From assembly GCA_023974075.1 (NCBI GenBank), contig CM043788.1, forward strand, positions 30,843,054-30,907,053: 64,000 nucleotides of DNA, read 5' to 3'. A program made the translations under genes and the position numbers. The notes under the pieces are model-generated. The model did not search any database and was not told the origin of the DNA. It was given only the letters and a program-made list of their open reading frames with translations. The stretch is from Chaenocephalus aceratus (Eukaryota; Chordata; Actinopteri; Perciformes; Channichthyidae). Shown piece by piece: positions 1 to 64,000 of this stretch; positions within the stretch are counted from its first letter, which is position 1, and each line of letters starts with the position of its first letter.

Positions 1-65
1 AAAAAGTCTGATACATATGGCTCAAACTGATATTTAAAGAATGGTTTGAGTTGAGCATCCCAAGC

Positions 66-5447
<5,382 letters not shown>

Positions 5448-5449
5448 TA

Positions 5450-7053
5450 CAGTGGGGCAAAAAGTATTTAGTCAGCCACCAATTGTGCAAGTTCTCCCAC
5501 TTAAAAAGATGAGAGAGGCCTGTAATTTTCATCCTAGGTATACCTCAACTATGAGGGACAAAATGAGAAAAAGAAAATCCAGAAAATCACATTGTCTGAT
5601 TTTTAAAGAATTTATTTGCAAATTATGGTGGAAAATAAGTATTTGGTCAATAACAAAAGTTCATCTCAATACTTTATTATATACCCTTTGTTGGCAATGA
5701 CAGAGGTCAAACGTTTTCTGTAAGTCTTCACAAGGTTTTCACACACACTGTTGCTGGTATTGTGGCCCACTCCTCCATGCAGATCTCCTAGAGCAGTGAT
5801 GTTTTGGGGCTGTCGCTGGGCAACACGGACTTTCAACTCCCTCCAAAGATTTTCTATGGGGTTGAGATCTGGAGACTGGCTAGGCCACTCCAGGACCTTG
5901 AAATGCTTCTTACGAAGCCACTCCTTCGTTGCCCGGGCGGTGTGTTTGGGATCATTGTCATGCTGAAAGACCCAGCCACGTTTCATCTTCAATGCCCTTG
6001 CTGATGGAAGGAGGTTGTCACTCAAAATCTCACGATACATGGCCCCATTCATTCTTTCCTTTACACGGATCAGTCGTCCTGGTCCCTTTGCAGAAAAACA
6101 GCCCCAAAGCATGATGTTTCCACCCCCATGTTTCACAGTAGGTATGGTGTTCTTTGGATGCAACTCAGCATTCTTTCTCCTCCAAACACGTCTAGTTGAG
6201 TTTTTACCAAAAAGTTCTATTTTGGTTTCATCTGACCATATGACATTCTCCCAATCCTCTTCTGGATCATCTAAATGCTCTCTAGCAAACTTCAGACGGG
6301 CCTGGACATGTACTGGCTTAAGCAGGGGGACACGTCTGGCACTGCAGGATTTGAGTCCCTGGCGGCGTAGTGTGTTACTGATGGTAGCCTTTGTTACTTT
6401 GGTCCCAGCTCTCTGCAGGTCATTGACGAGGTCCCCCCGTGTGGTTCTGGGATTTCTGCTCACCGTTCTTGTGATCATTTTGACCCCACAGGGTGAGATC
6501 TTGCGTGGAGCCCCAGATCGAGGGAGATTATCAGTGGTCTTGTATGTCTTCCATTTTCTAATAATTGCTCCCACAGCTGATTTCTTCACACCAAGCTGCT
6601 TACCTATTGCAGATGCAGTCTTCCCAGCCTGGTGCAGGTCTACAATTTTGTTTCTGGTGTCCTTTGACAGCTCTTTGGTCTTGGCCATAGTGGAGTTTGG
6701 AGTGTGACTGTTTGAGGTTGTGGACAGGTGTCTTTTATACTGATAACGAGTTCAAAGAGGTGCCATTAATACAGTTAACGAGTGGAGGACAGAGGAGGCT
6801 CTTAAAGAAGAAGTTACAGGTCTGTGAGAGCCAGAAATGTAGTTTGTTTGTAGGTGACCAAATATTTATTTTACTGAGGAATTTACCAATTAATTCATTA
6901 AAAATCCTACAATGTGATTTCCGGGATCTTCTTTCCCCCATTCTGTCTCTCATAGTTGAAGTGAACCTAGGATGAAAATTACAGGCCTCTCATCTTTTTA
7001 AGTGGGAGAACTTGCACAATTGGTGGCTGACTAAATACTTTTTTGCCCCACTG
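5450..7053 (-). mobile_element. Full-length Tc1-type DNA transposon, TA-flanked
   Basis: Inverted ends begin CAGTGGGGCAAAAA and run for about 210 bp on each side (about 5450-5660 and 6840-7053). A TA dinucleotide flanks both ends (5448-5449 and 7054-7055), the target duplication of Tc1/mariner elements. An inner copy of the AAGTATTTGGTCA motif at about 5636-5655 repeats the outer AAGTATTTAGTCA motif, the IR/DR arrangement of many fish Tc1 elements. The element is 1604 bp and holds one transposase ORF on the minus strand. It lies between opa1 and the left window edge, about 3 kb downstream of opa1. Confidence 0.95.
5666..6688 (-). CDS. Tc1 transposase, 340 residues, DD34E triad present
   Basis: The protein opens [19 protein letters not shown], a paired-like helix-turn-helix DNA-binding region (residues 1-110), with GRPR-like LPRSGAPRK near 55-63. 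The catalytic domain follows with D153 (IWSDETK), D244 ([10 protein letters not shown]) and E279 (DLNPIENLW), the expected 34-residue spacing. Length equals the family norm. Residues about 301-315 ([15 protein letters not shown]) do not look like the family; the neighbouring frame there reads [10 protein letters not shown], the usual C-terminal motif, so a 2-base loss followed by a 2-base gain is likely. The segment is downstream of the triad, so activity is uncertain. Confidence 0.9.
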   Translation of the reverse strand: MAKTKELSKDTRNKIVDLHQAGKTASAIGKQLGVKKSAVGAIIRKWKTYKTTDNLPRSGAPRKISPCGVKMITRTVSRNPRTTRGDLVNDLQRAGTKVTKATISNTLRRQGLKSCSARRVPLLKPVHVQARLKFAREHLDDPEEDWENVIWSDETKIELFGKNSTRRVWRRKNAELHPKNTIPTVKHGGGNIMLWGCFSAKGPGRLIRVKERMNGAMYREILSDNLLPSARALKMKRGWVFQHDNDPKHTARATKEWLRKKHFKVLEWPSQSPDLNPIENLWRELKVRVAQRQPQNITALGDLHGGVGHNTSNSVCENLVKTYRKRLTSVIANKGYIIKY

Positions 7054-7055
7054 TA

Positions 7056-9401
7056 TAAGTGGAAGAGCTAATAAATAAACGTAGGCCTATAGGTTAAATT
7101 GTTTTGGTCATATTCATGTCAACAATTTATTTGAGTGTTCTCAGTGAGTAAAGGTAAAGGTGAATGGACAATGTTCAACCGAGAGCGACTTTAAATGTGC
7201 AAATGGTTTCACCACTGACGGGACAAGCTGACACAACATGAAAAAGCTATGTATTTTATTTATTTCAACTTTATTTTCGCTTTTAAACACACATTCAATA
7301 AATAAAGCACATCTGATGGGGTACACCATGCAAACATTACTTTCTACAACATAAAACATAGTTTTGAACCAACTCACTGTTTCCGTTACACAAGTTGCTC
7401 CCACGTGCTGTACATGATAGTAGCTCCATGACCCTCCATTAACTTTTTCTGTACAGAATGCATGGCCTATTATATAATATATACCCATATACACATGAAT
7501 GAGAGCAGAGGATAGGGTTAACAGTCACTCACCCTTCTTTCTATCAAACATCAGACACGTTTTCAAGCTAGGAGGAGTGAGAGGATGCCAAGGTGAGGGA
7601 AGGATGGAGGAACATGGGAGATAAGGGGTTTAGGATGAAAGCAAGGAAGAAGCACAAGATTGTGAGAGTGGAAAGACAAGAGGAATAAATGAGCTGACAA
7701 ACACAGTGTATGTGTTGGTCAGCTCATTTGTACATTTAACACATACACCTTAAGTTAAAAATTACCCACCAGCATTTTGGATAATTTCCTGTCCTAACTT
7801 TGAGTATAGTTCCAGTTCATTTACAAACAGAGACACTTATTTCCTTTGGTTTTCAGGTGTTTGAGCTTATCCATGAAGCAGCAATGGGTATATGATCTTA
7901 ATGACCATTCAATCACAGTCAGGAGAGAATAAGTGGATAAACACAAGTGCACCTGTGCTGAGTGTCATGATCATAGGCATAACTGCGCTGAATATAAACC
8001 AAGGAAATCCAACTTGGTGAGATTGGAAACCATTGAGACGCCCAAACTTCCCCCAGTGTAACTGGAGCAACTAATCATGATAGAGCGGGAAAGACTGAAG
8101 CCCAGGTCCAATGTTCAGACGTTAACATTGACAGATAATGTCATACAGTAGCTTCTGAAAGTCCAGTTGAAAGTACCTCTAAACTGCTTCAGGGTGTATT
8201 TTTTAATTTGTTATAATGACATCTTTAACTGATGATGCAATGTGGCTTTCGAGTACTGATGTCTGCAACACCTCAGTTAACTAACTGGAAGCATCCACAA
8301 TTAAATGGTTGATTACAGTTTAATATATAAAGCGTGTTTACTAATTCTTTTTTTTTGGAAGTTGTATTATGAGCTTGAAGTTGCAACATAGGAAGAATGT
8401 TAATGTACAATGATGGAAATGCAAACACCACACACACACACTGAGACAAAGACAGAAATGAAAGGTGGCATGAAGGGAGGATGATGTGTATTTGGCAGAC
8501 ATATATACATAGTAATGTTGAATAAACGCCGTAAGTTCAAAAATAATACGAAATATATTTATACATAATATTGTTTCCAATGCCTTCAGAGTTGGTAGTA
8601 TCCTTTTTGTTGTTGTGGTGTTACAATGGAGAGTTTTGACGGGAGGGAAACTGAATATTTAACCAATAATGACTCAAGGTTATTATATGTGCAGAAACTA
8701 AACACCGTCTCATTTAGGGGGAGATGGAGCATAAATGTAGAGCATAGCTGCAGCTTGGAGGGATCAAGTAAGTGCTTGGGATCAGTGCAACTAAAAAAAC
8801 GTATGTTAAATAGAGGCTAATTGTTGTGTACCAGGAAGCTATCATGTGCATCAATGGTGTTTGTTTGATAGATGAGTGAAGACAGACTCTTCTAATGAAC
8901 ACAGACACGTTCAGCTGAAGACAACTGGGGAGATTAACATGTACACAATCCTCATTTATTGACAATGAGAGGTCAGATGTCTGAAAACACTGCGCATGCT
9001 TCTCATTCTCCTCGTGATCTCACTGTGTTTGAGGCTCCTGTGCAGAAGTCCCCCTTTTCACCCAGGACAGTTTGCAAGAGATCAAAAAAATCAAAGTGAA
9101 AGCTTGAAAACAGTTTCCTTTATAGTCCAGGTCCATCTTCCCATCAAAGGGGGACAGCACGACAAAGATGGGGAATTAAAATCAGGTGAGTGGTGCGGTC
9201 AGGCTCGGCGGGTGATGACGGTCATTTACAGGTTTAGTTTTCTTCATTCAGTGCATTTCTCTGCTGTGATCCAATTTACTTTTAATGGTTCTGTTATGGG
9301 GGAAAAAATAAAATAAATCAGATGCACATATTATAGTACACAGTCACTATATTACTATATTTAAGATCCCTTTACAATACTTTAATACTTACTTTTATTT
9401 A
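7056..9401. other. Intergenic DNA, no gene recognised
   Basis: Contains a small hairpin (7687-7729) and a 117-codon minus-strand ORF (7494-7141) that resembles nothing I know and has no supporting context. Confidence 0.6.
7687..7729. repeat. 19-bp hairpin, 5-nt loop
   Basis: AAATGAGCTGACAAACACA and TGTGTTGGTCAGCTCATTT pair across a 5-nt loop with one mismatch. It lies in intergenic DNA downstream of the Tc1 element. No flanking duplication or longer element was seen. Confidence 0.5.
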
Positions 9402-9405
9402 TTAA

Positions 9406-9959
9406 AAGTGGGGTAGGTAAGTTTGAGAAACCGGCCTCGTCAAGCTGACATCCTCGTGGATTCATCTTCTTATTACAGACACATGCATTTCCTAACATTC
9501 TGTCTATATGCTGTAAAATGTATTATCTCTTCGATCTACACACGGCATCTATTGCACGTCTGTCCGTCCTGGGAGAGGGATCCCTCCTCTGTTGCTCTCC
9601 CTGAGGTTTCTCCCATGTTTCCCCTTAAACTGTGGGTTTTCTCTGGAAGTTTTTCCTTGTACGATTTGAGGGTCCAAGGATAGAGGGTGTCGTTTTTCTC
9701 ATACTGATATTCTGAACAATCTGTGCTGTTGTATTTGCTGTAAAGTGTCTCTACTGTAGGCTATTTTTATTATATGTACAGCACTTTGGCTCGACCAAAA
9801 ATCGTTTATAAATGTGCTATATAAATAAAACTTGATTTGATTTGAGCGTTCGTGTGTTGGAGGAGGGGCTCTGCAAGGAAGTGGCAGCTTTCTTCCGGCT
9901 GTGTATTTTCAAATTCTAGCGCACTCGAGCTGGTTTCTCCAAAATTACCTACCCCACCT
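9406..9959. mobile_element. TTAA-flanked MITE (piggyBac-like) interrupted by a LINE tail
   Basis: The left end AAGTGGGGTAGGTAA and the right end TTACCTACCCCACCT are inverted, and TTAA flanks both sides (9402-9405 and 9960-9963), the signature of piggyBac-type insertion. Inner terminal sequence (GAGAAACC against GGTTTCTCC) also matches. The middle, from about 9441 to 9844, is a separate plus-strand LINE 3' end. The element stops about 120 bp short of the opa1 stop codon. Confidence 0.75.
9441..9844 (+). mobile_element. LINE 3' end nested in the MITE
   Basis: The stretch contains the teleost repeat motif GGGAGAGGGATCCCTCCTCT, then TTTCTCTGGAAGTTTTTCC, and ends GTGCTATATAAATAAAACTT with a short TTGATTTGA tail. 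This resembles 3' ends of L2-like non-LTR elements, including the AGCACTTT...CTATAAATAAA block of the copy at 25500-25578. It carries no coding part and is 5'-truncated. Exact family is not known to me. Confidence 0.6.
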
Positions 9960-10004
9960 TTAACTGTTCAATTCATAATCCAATAACAATTTTATAGAAG
10001 TGTT

Positions 10005-10010
10005 TTTATT
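10005..10010 (-). terminator. opa1: opa1 polyadenylation signal
   Basis: AATAAA on the minus strand, 68 nt after the opa1 stop codon. It is the first canonical signal past the stop, and cleavage would be expected at about 9980-9995. The MITE at 9406-9959 begins just beyond that point. Longer 3' UTRs running into the MITE cannot be excluded. Confidence 0.5.
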
Positions 10011-10077
10011 GTGCTGCACGACTGCTGATGTTTTTGGTCAATTTCCTTTATAGCACAAAGACAAATACCTGGTTCTC

Positions 10078-46806
<36,729 letters not shown>

Positions 46807-47000
46807 GGTGCTGTTAGCAACAGCGGGTAAACACAAATCTGTTTCAAACTCACTCTTTATGTACAACTTAATTCATCTTTCCAAATGGTACACATTTGCT
46901 TGCCTGTTATGGAAGCCAGTTAGCTCTTAAGCTAACAAGGACACAGCAAGACTGACAGTCCACTTCCTGTACACGGTGCTACATTCAAATCAGCACTGAC
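46807..47000 (-). promoter_or_regulatory. opa1: Probable opa1 5' UTR and promoter
   Basis: This is the sequence immediately upstream of the opa1 ATG. On the minus strand it holds ACAGGAAGTG at 46970-46961, a good ETS/GABP-type site of the kind common in promoters of nuclear-encoded mitochondrial genes. No TATA box stands out. The exact transcription start is not visible from sequence. Confidence 0.45.
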
Positions 47001-47455
47001 AGAAAATGCATCAATTAAAGAGTTCCTATGTTTAGGTTCGCAGTGCTTGCTCAAATGTAGCCAACATTAAGGTAATCATGGCTTACTGTCAGCCGATGCT
47101 TTTAGTTTGTAACATCAGAATGGAAGGACATATGGGGGTCACAAATACAAAATGTTGAGGGCTACCTATTAGTCGGGACATTTGCAACTGAAATACAGAT
47201 AACATTCAGATGTAATGTAATTTATAAACAGGTGTAGCTGTTGTGGATAATTGAGATTAAATATTTTAATTTAAGACATTTGCCTATTTCAATTATTAAA
47301 ATATGTAAAGAAATGTCTGCAACCTTGTTTATAGGCAACATGTTGCATGTCTCACAAATGTAATGTGTGTCAGTGTCAAACTTTCCCTTTTACAGGACAT
47401 CCAATGTATGCATCTTTTCTCCAGCCTTCTGATATATTAAGGATTTAATGTATCA

Positions 47456-48046
47456 GAAAGCTGGGAAACCAAGTTTAATTTGGTGGAGCCCAAATTAAAA
47501 GAGGTGACTCAGGAGAAGGACGACCTGGCCAAGAAACACCAGAGCAGGGAGAGTGAATTGAAAGAGGTTCAGTTTAAATAAAAAATGGTCGAGGATGAGG
47601 AAAAGGACTCGGCCAAGAAGAACCAGAGCATGGAGAGGGAAGTCAAACTGTTGGAGGAGGAGGAGATGAAGGAGCAGAAGGAGATGTTCTCCAAAGACCT
47701 GGCCCAGAAACACCAGAGCTGGGAGACCAAGGTTCATTTGACGAAGACACAACTGAAACAGGTACAGGAGCAGAGGGACAACCTGGCTCAGAGACGTCTG
47801 AGAAAAAGATGGAGGAAAATAAACTTCTGGAAGACCTACATGAAGAGCAAGAGGAGAGGTTTCTTCTCTCGCAGGAGGGACACTGAGGATAGAGACGTCA
47901 TCTTGCAGAAAATGCTAAGCAAGATGCAAGAGAAGGAGATGAGGAAGAAATCAAGGAGAGCGGAAGCTGAGGCGAGAAACAACTCCTCAGAGGAGACGAT
48001 GGAGAAAAGGGAGTCGACTGGTGAATCAGCTCCGGCTGGACAGTAA
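47456..48046 (+). pseudogene. Decayed coiled-coil sequence with about 29-residue repeats
   Basis: The plus strand reads as four related coiled-coil units: ESWETKFNLVEPKLKEV..DDLAKKHQ, SRESELKEVQFK, SMEREVKLLEEEEMKEQKEM..DLAQKHQ and SWETKVHLTKTQLKQVQEQ..DNLAQ. A TAA at 47579-47581 interrupts the second unit. The longest intact part starts at ATG 47585 (153 residues, ending SAPAGQ at 48046). From about 47795 to 47885 that frame turns implausibly basic (RRLRKRWRK), while the neighbouring frame reads acidic heptads (EKKMEENKLLEDLHEEQEE), so two offsetting frameshifts are likely. A possible acceptor (tatcag) precedes 47458, and AATAAA lies at 48374-48379. It could be a pseudogenised terminal exon or a decayed lineage-specific gene; I do not recognise the family. 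Confidence 0.5.
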
Positions 48047-50379
48047 CTCCATCCCTCCTCCTACCTCACCTACCTGCTTCACTTTTTGCTCAGATAGGGT
48101 TTTCTCCTGTTTTATCAGGTTTTCCAGCAATCCATATTACAAAGGACTAAAAAAACATCCACACTAAATCGCTCCTCTATTTACCTCACCCCTCTCCCTC
48201 CCTCACTCCAACCCACAATACAATTAGGATTAGAAAGACTTGATTTAAAAATAAAATACAAATTCAAATCTGTTTATGTGTGCCTCACTGTGCAAACATA
48301 TACAGTATGAAGTATTTACTGTATCACATTTTGGTTACTAAAGTACTTATATTTATTCATTGTATATTTCATAAATAAAACAACCCATGGTATGAAATAG
48401 AAAATGGTGTATTTATACACAATCAATGTATGCTGGTGTAGTGGTGTTTCAGCAATATCAGATCAGCTGTTCAGGGCCGAGGCATTAACCATCAGGTGAC
48501 GTTTAGGGCAGTTTGCAGCACGTCAGCTGGCGCTATGATATATTGTGTTTCATGGTATTATGACAAGTTGCATTCCACCACTTAAATAAATACATACTTT
48601 GCTGTAGCTTCTGCAGTATAATGATATCCCATTCATGCACACTTGACACAAATTACTCGTAGACAGGCTAAAGACCGTTTTGAGAACATTTATTGAAAAG
48701 AAAGAAGTCAAGATCAATCTGAAATACAATCTTCAAGGAGAAAGAAATGAAGATAAATTAAAAATAAATTATTAAGTACAAAATTCTCAAAAAATGTACA
48801 TATCTCTGCCAATAAAAAAAATACATATACCCCAGATTAGCCTCTTGTTGAGGTGCGGGAAATGGAGAGCACATTAGATCAACTGTACGGAACGAGCGGA
48901 CATACAGATGGACCTAAACGTTTCACTAACGGTATGTTTTCATTCAGTTTGGGTTTCAACTTTTATTTGCTTTATAATTACAAATAGACACATTTCCCTG
49001 AGGGAACATCCACATGAGTCTTTATACAGTATAAGTGGCTGACTCAATCTAAATGCCATTGATGGTTCGTTTCAAAGTACATGATGCGAGTAGGTGGCCA
49101 ACTGTCAACATTCGGTATATGTTGTACCTTTAGAAGAGCGTAGAGGTTTCAGCATAAAAGCCATTGCTGTGTCAGAATAAAAGGCGTAGCGTAGAACACA
49201 AGCAATATTTACACCTCATGAAATTGTTTAATTGTCTGTACGAAGGTGCAGTTATGACTCAGCTCAATCATTTAGGCCCTAGCAGCATATAGTAACTTTT
49301 ACAATAGACAGCTGATGTAGAGCAGCAATGCACATTCTTTTTGCCAATTACAATTTAATGTTATGGATGCAAATGATCTTTAAAAAAATACTAGAGAAGA
49401 AAAAGGAAATACGTTCATTGGATGATCAAACAGAAAACTAACAAGATTGTCAGATGTTCTGAATTTGCTGATAAGCACGAAATTACAGTTTAATTCCCTG
49501 TCAGGTCCTTAAATGTATACAAAGCAATTAGAGAAAACAGAAGCACAAGCAAAACTGATACGCAAATGTACTTCAAAAAATCTGCAGAGATAAATGTTTC
49601 TACGAAGGACTCTTTCTTTAAACATTAAACTCTAAAGTAGACATGTGCTGCTTTCTATTTTAACCAATACTTAAGTTCCCCTCTAATACTTCACATTGAA
49701 TGTTTACAATTGTGAAATAAATGCCCAGAATTCATGCCCAAAAAAGGAAGAATAAAGCTAATGCAACTCCATAGCAACATTTTAAACAGAAACAAATCAA
49801 AGACAGTACAAATCAAAAGTAGACAGACAACTGATTGAACACAGTACCAAAATAGTAGAAAAACACACCAGCCCTTTGATAATCCAAAAACAAACATTGA
49901 TATAACTAAATATGTTGTACTTGTAAGCACACACTAGAAATGTACATCTCATATATACAGATAGAATCCAACATCTCTATTATTATTATTATTATTATTA
50001 TTATCACCACCTTTTTAAGTCCACTTTTCTGCTGGACAAATCAGATTTGACAGAACTAAACACAAGCTATACGTTCTTTTCTTTTTTTTAAATAAGCAAT
50101 GCAAATGTAATTAAAAGTCTTTGGAAAAATAATCAATAGCTATCGTATTGCAATACAATAAATGTAGTCTTTTTTTATACAACATTCAGTTTTAGCCTCA
50201 GTAGGTATCAAAAGAAGAAAAAAGAAACCTGAACGCAAATATAAAACTGAGAAAAGCCATTGATAATCCAGAGGCATAGAAACCCATGTTGTTGACAACA
50301 TATCAGAATCTTTCTGCAAATTGGCACAAGAATGTCCATTTGAGCCATGTTATGCATTTTTACCAGTTTCATCTATAGT

Positions 50380-50406
50380 ACTATATATATATATATATAT
50401 ACATAT

Positions 50407-50443
<37 letters not shown>

Positions 50444-50457
50444 CACACACACACAAA
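50380..50457 (+). repeat. AT/AC dinucleotide tract
   Basis: Two TATATA runs separated by ACATATACACACA and followed by a short CA run. It lies in the presumed atp13a3 3' UTR. Confidence 0.9.
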
Positions 50458-52449
50458 GGTATCTACTCCTCCTCACACAATGTACCCACTACATCCTATA
50501 ACAAAATACTCTCATCAATTAAACAATGTATCTGTGAAAATTAAAAGCACACATTTGAGCTCGTCATACAAAATTATGGATCCAAAGTTTCATGTGCATT
50601 TGTAATAAATATTACAAGCATCTCAATAGACAATGGCTTTAAGGAACTGCGCAGAGTTGTTATTGTGGATATTGAGGAAATCTGTTGATCCATCTTTGCT
50701 TTAAAGTGATACTCCAGCCTAAATGTGCTTTTTGAGAATCAAACAATATATTTTGTGGCTTTAAAGGTTGCCCTGAAAGCTTTTTCTCCTCCTTGAAGTA
50801 GCTGTGGTCAGCTTTAATTCAATTAAAGTACAGTCATTTCCATTGCTACCAATTGTAATTGCTGAATCAAGCAGCAAAATGCAAACTAAAACTGCTCAAA
50901 CAACTCCAACCATTTTTTAAGCTTGGTGTGCCATTATTGTAATCTTCAAATACATGTACACAGTCAAGTTTACATTGAATAATGAGCAACCCACTAATAC
51001 AGCCACCTTCAAGATGCACAAGGAGTGAATGTTTGTTACTCAACTCGATTTCTGCGAGTATCCCTTTCAACATCAAAGTTAAATCAGTGAACATAAAAAA
51101 ATAGCCCTTAACTCTAGGTAGGTAGACAATGTGTAATACATGAATTTGCGTCTATATGGTAAAATACAGAATCCACCATTACTAGCTTTTGTTGGTGCAT
51201 GGATGTTTTGAATGTGCTGCAAACTGAGGAGATGCAAAATGCTTTGTCCTCATTTACTACCACACTTTTAATCAGTCTTCCATAGGAAGAAATGTGATTT
51301 TTATAGAAAATAAAAACAAGTATCACTGCTGGCTTACTGAGCCAGTCTGACATTAGTTTTGTAAATGTAGGATGCTCAGATTTGTATGGTCTCATGTATG
51401 TGCACTATCCATGACAACCAACCAAATTCATGCTGTTCTTGTGCAGATTCATTTGATGAAGAGATGTGTATGTAAATACTCCTTACAGTAATGCTGTGTC
51501 TATAGTAATATTTCTAGTATTGCAATCATCAAGTCTTAAACTCGATCGATAGGAAGGTGGCATCATGCGAGTCTTGTTATGTTTTCAGTCTCAGTCTGAT
51601 GACCAGACATAGCTCATAGATGCAAAATCACAAAATGTAAAGTGTATAGCCGTGCTGGTGGCTCATGTGAGTAAAAATACAGACAGGTTGGCTGATGCCA
51701 CATTTAAACCACTGATGGGGCAAATGTTTGGCCTAAGGGGAGCGGCAGAAAAAAACAACTTTTAGAATGGTATGCAAGTATAACATGATAACATTTAATA
51801 TGTTAGCATGCTTTGTTAGAAAAGTACAGTTGAGGAAGTGGAGACTTCAGTTATTAGATTCAAGAATAAGAACCGTTGAATTGACATTCCTTGAAAAGCG
51901 CAAATGAAATGTATGCATTTGTTATAGTCTGATGTTTTTTGCCATTTCTACTGTTCTAAATAATACTATTTGTATCAAAGCTCCTTAAGGTAAACTATCC
52001 TAATCCTACTTGCTGAAATGTTTTAACTGTTTATGAAACTTCTGGGTGAATAAGAAAAATACAACTGTAGATTATTTTCTGAGGTTCATAACTTTCTAGT
52101 TGCAATCATCAATCTGATGTATAACGTGCTGAAGTTTGTGAAAAAGGCTTCCCATTTTAAGTGTTCCTTACTTTTAATGTGAACAAGTTCTATATGTCTG
52201 AGGGTTTAAAATAAAAAGGTGGCCGAGTACAACAGCAGGATTTTATGGACATGCAACATTATGGATAATGACTACATTTATACAGAAAATGTAATGTCTC
52301 CCATATTTTCAGACCTATTGTGCAGTTTCCAAATCTTAAAAAGCCGGGATATTCCCCATTTAAGTGTCTATACTTGTTTTAAACCTTGACCATTGGTGCT
52401 TGAGGCAATCAACATATTCTTTGTGTTTGTCTTTAAATAGGAATATGCC

Positions 52450-52645
52450 TGAGGTGTGCAATTATTTTAAATTTTTTTAACTATTTTTCTTTTTGTATTA
52501 CTTTTAATATAGTATATTTTAATATTGTCTGCTTATCTGTATTATTGTGTTGCATTGTTGGATAAGCCTGTGACCTAAGATTTTCAACGACATAATTACT
52601 CTGTAGCTATGCTAGTTTGACAATAAAGAACCTTGAACCTTGAAT
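52450..52645 (+). mobile_element. Retroposon 3' tail
   Basis: An AT-rich stretch ends GACAATAAAGAACCTTGAAC with two copies of a short CCTTGAA tail, as in the 3' ends of Rex/CR1-like fish LINEs. No coding part is present. It lies on the plus strand inside the presumed atp13a3 3' UTR. Confidence 0.45.
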
Positions 52646-53470
52646 TGATCAACAAGTTGACAGAAGCTGATTTAAATCTGCTACAACTTACAGTGAGAGT
52701 TGACTATATGATTTCTTGTCTCAAGTTAATAATTTCATGTATCCCTGGGGGTTCATGGTAAGCATAAAAGCTTTCCTTTTGGTTATGGTTCCATGACTAT
52801 ATATAAATGACATAGGTTAGCTGTAAGAGACGACTACATAGTAGCAATCCGAGTATGGTAACTGTGAACATCCTAACAAGTGAGGTTGTGGCTGCTGTGA
52901 ATTAAAACATACAGAGTGGACTTCAAAACAACCAATAAAGTCATCACTGGTAATGGTAGGTCTTACTTTAGAGGGCCAAATTACAACCTAGCACCCGTTT
53001 GATAAATATACTATACTTCTACTTGTTTTTTTAGGATAATTCTCAGAGGCTATGAAGACATTGTTCCAGACATTTTTTGATAGCACGTCAGACGCTAGCT
53101 CTGGAGTGGACTTGGAAGTTGACTTGAAAAGGTCAAAGTTATATTAGACCCAGCCTGCTCAGACATTGCAATAAGGAAAGAGACGTACATTAATGTTACT
53201 GCTGTTTAAATAACAAGCAACAGAGACCTGAGAGAGTGCAAGTGGTTGAGAGAACTGACACTATGTTTTGTAGTCATGTGCGATCATAAGATTTTTGCAG
53301 CAATGTCTCATGAACTCTAGCATTAGACTGAAGTCGCTGTGAACCGGGACAACAAGCAACCTGACTGTGACGGTTTCATTCGAATAATTTAAAGGTGCAT
53401 TCACTGAACGCGCCTAATATGCATACACTTCTCCTGTAGGTCATGTATAGAGTACACACTGTGGGGGGTG

Positions 53471-63927
<10,457 letters not shown>

Positions 63928-64000
63928 CTAGAATAGGAAAAGAGCAGAGTGGGACGAGTCCATGAGAACACAATATGTCAAAACAACCAATACAGTAATA

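Larger units (their letters stand above)
48665..53470 (-). other. Probable long atp13a3 3' UTR, with no coding exon seen
   Basis: No convincing exon or known protein is visible in these 4.8 kb. The stretch is AT-rich with short ORFs only, as in vertebrate 3' UTRs, and a minus-strand AATAAA at 48694-48689 lies near its far end. It also holds an ATT run (49979-50004), an AT/ACAT-rich tract (50380-50457) and a plus-strand retroposon tail near 52645. That it is all transcribed is inference; an earlier polyadenylation site or plain intergenic DNA is equally compatible. Confidence 0.35.

Noticed and set aside
6015..6707. 230-codon plus-strand ORF
   Set aside because: It is the antisense shadow of the Tc1 transposase and resembles no protein.
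7141..7494. 117-codon minus-strand ORF downstream of the Tc1 element
   Set aside because: No known domain, no codon bias signal I can judge and no context; chance length is plausible in AT-rich DNA.
48665..53470. A third protein-coding gene between opa1 and atp13a3 on the minus strand
   Set aside because: No conserved coding block or paired splice sites; UTR or intergenic DNA explains it better.

Overview
This window is nuclear DNA from a ray-finned fish, most likely a teleost. The evidence is two vertebrate multi-exon genes with standard GT-AG introns, many long CA/GT microsatellites, a Tc1 transposon, L2-type LINE remnants and several non-autonomous DNA transposons of types common in teleosts. 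No bacterial, viral, CRISPR or operon-like content was seen.

Two protein-coding genes lie head-to-tail on the minus strand. The 3' half of a P5B-ATPase gene, best matched to atp13a3, fills 53471-63927; its 5' exons lie beyond the right edge. About 6.7 kb downstream of its stop begins opa1, the mitochondrial inner-membrane dynamin-like GTPase. I could follow opa1 completely, from an ATG at 46806 to a stop at 10078, through 29 coding exons whose phases all agree (1018 codons plus stop). opa1 drives inner-membrane fusion and cristae shape; its exon 5 and exon 5b carry the regions of the known processing sites. atp13a3 is known as an endo-lysosomal polyamine transporter. The two share a neighbourhood but no evident pathway.

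Layout: 1-10077 is intergenic, with CA repeats, a full-length Tc1 element (5450-7053) and a TTAA-flanked MITE holding a LINE tail (9406-9959). 10078-46806 is opa1, whose last intron alone is 18.9 kb and holds a hAT MITE, two decayed LINEs in sense-to-plus orientation and large microsatellites. 46807-53470 holds the opa1 promoter, a decayed plus-strand coiled-coil sequence (47456-48046) and a probable long atp13a3 3' UTR. 53471-63927 is atp13a3, one intron of which carries a Russian-doll stack of DNA transposons (58363-61648), two of them with perfect 8-bp target duplications and one inflated by two minisatellites.

I found no convincing new molecular system. The items most worth a second look are the nested transposon stack, the decayed coiled-coil sequence with its stop and two offsetting frame changes, the Tc1 transposase whose C-terminal segment is read out of frame, the proline-rich expansion in opa1 exon 5b, and a 100-bp foldback just past an opa1 splice donor.
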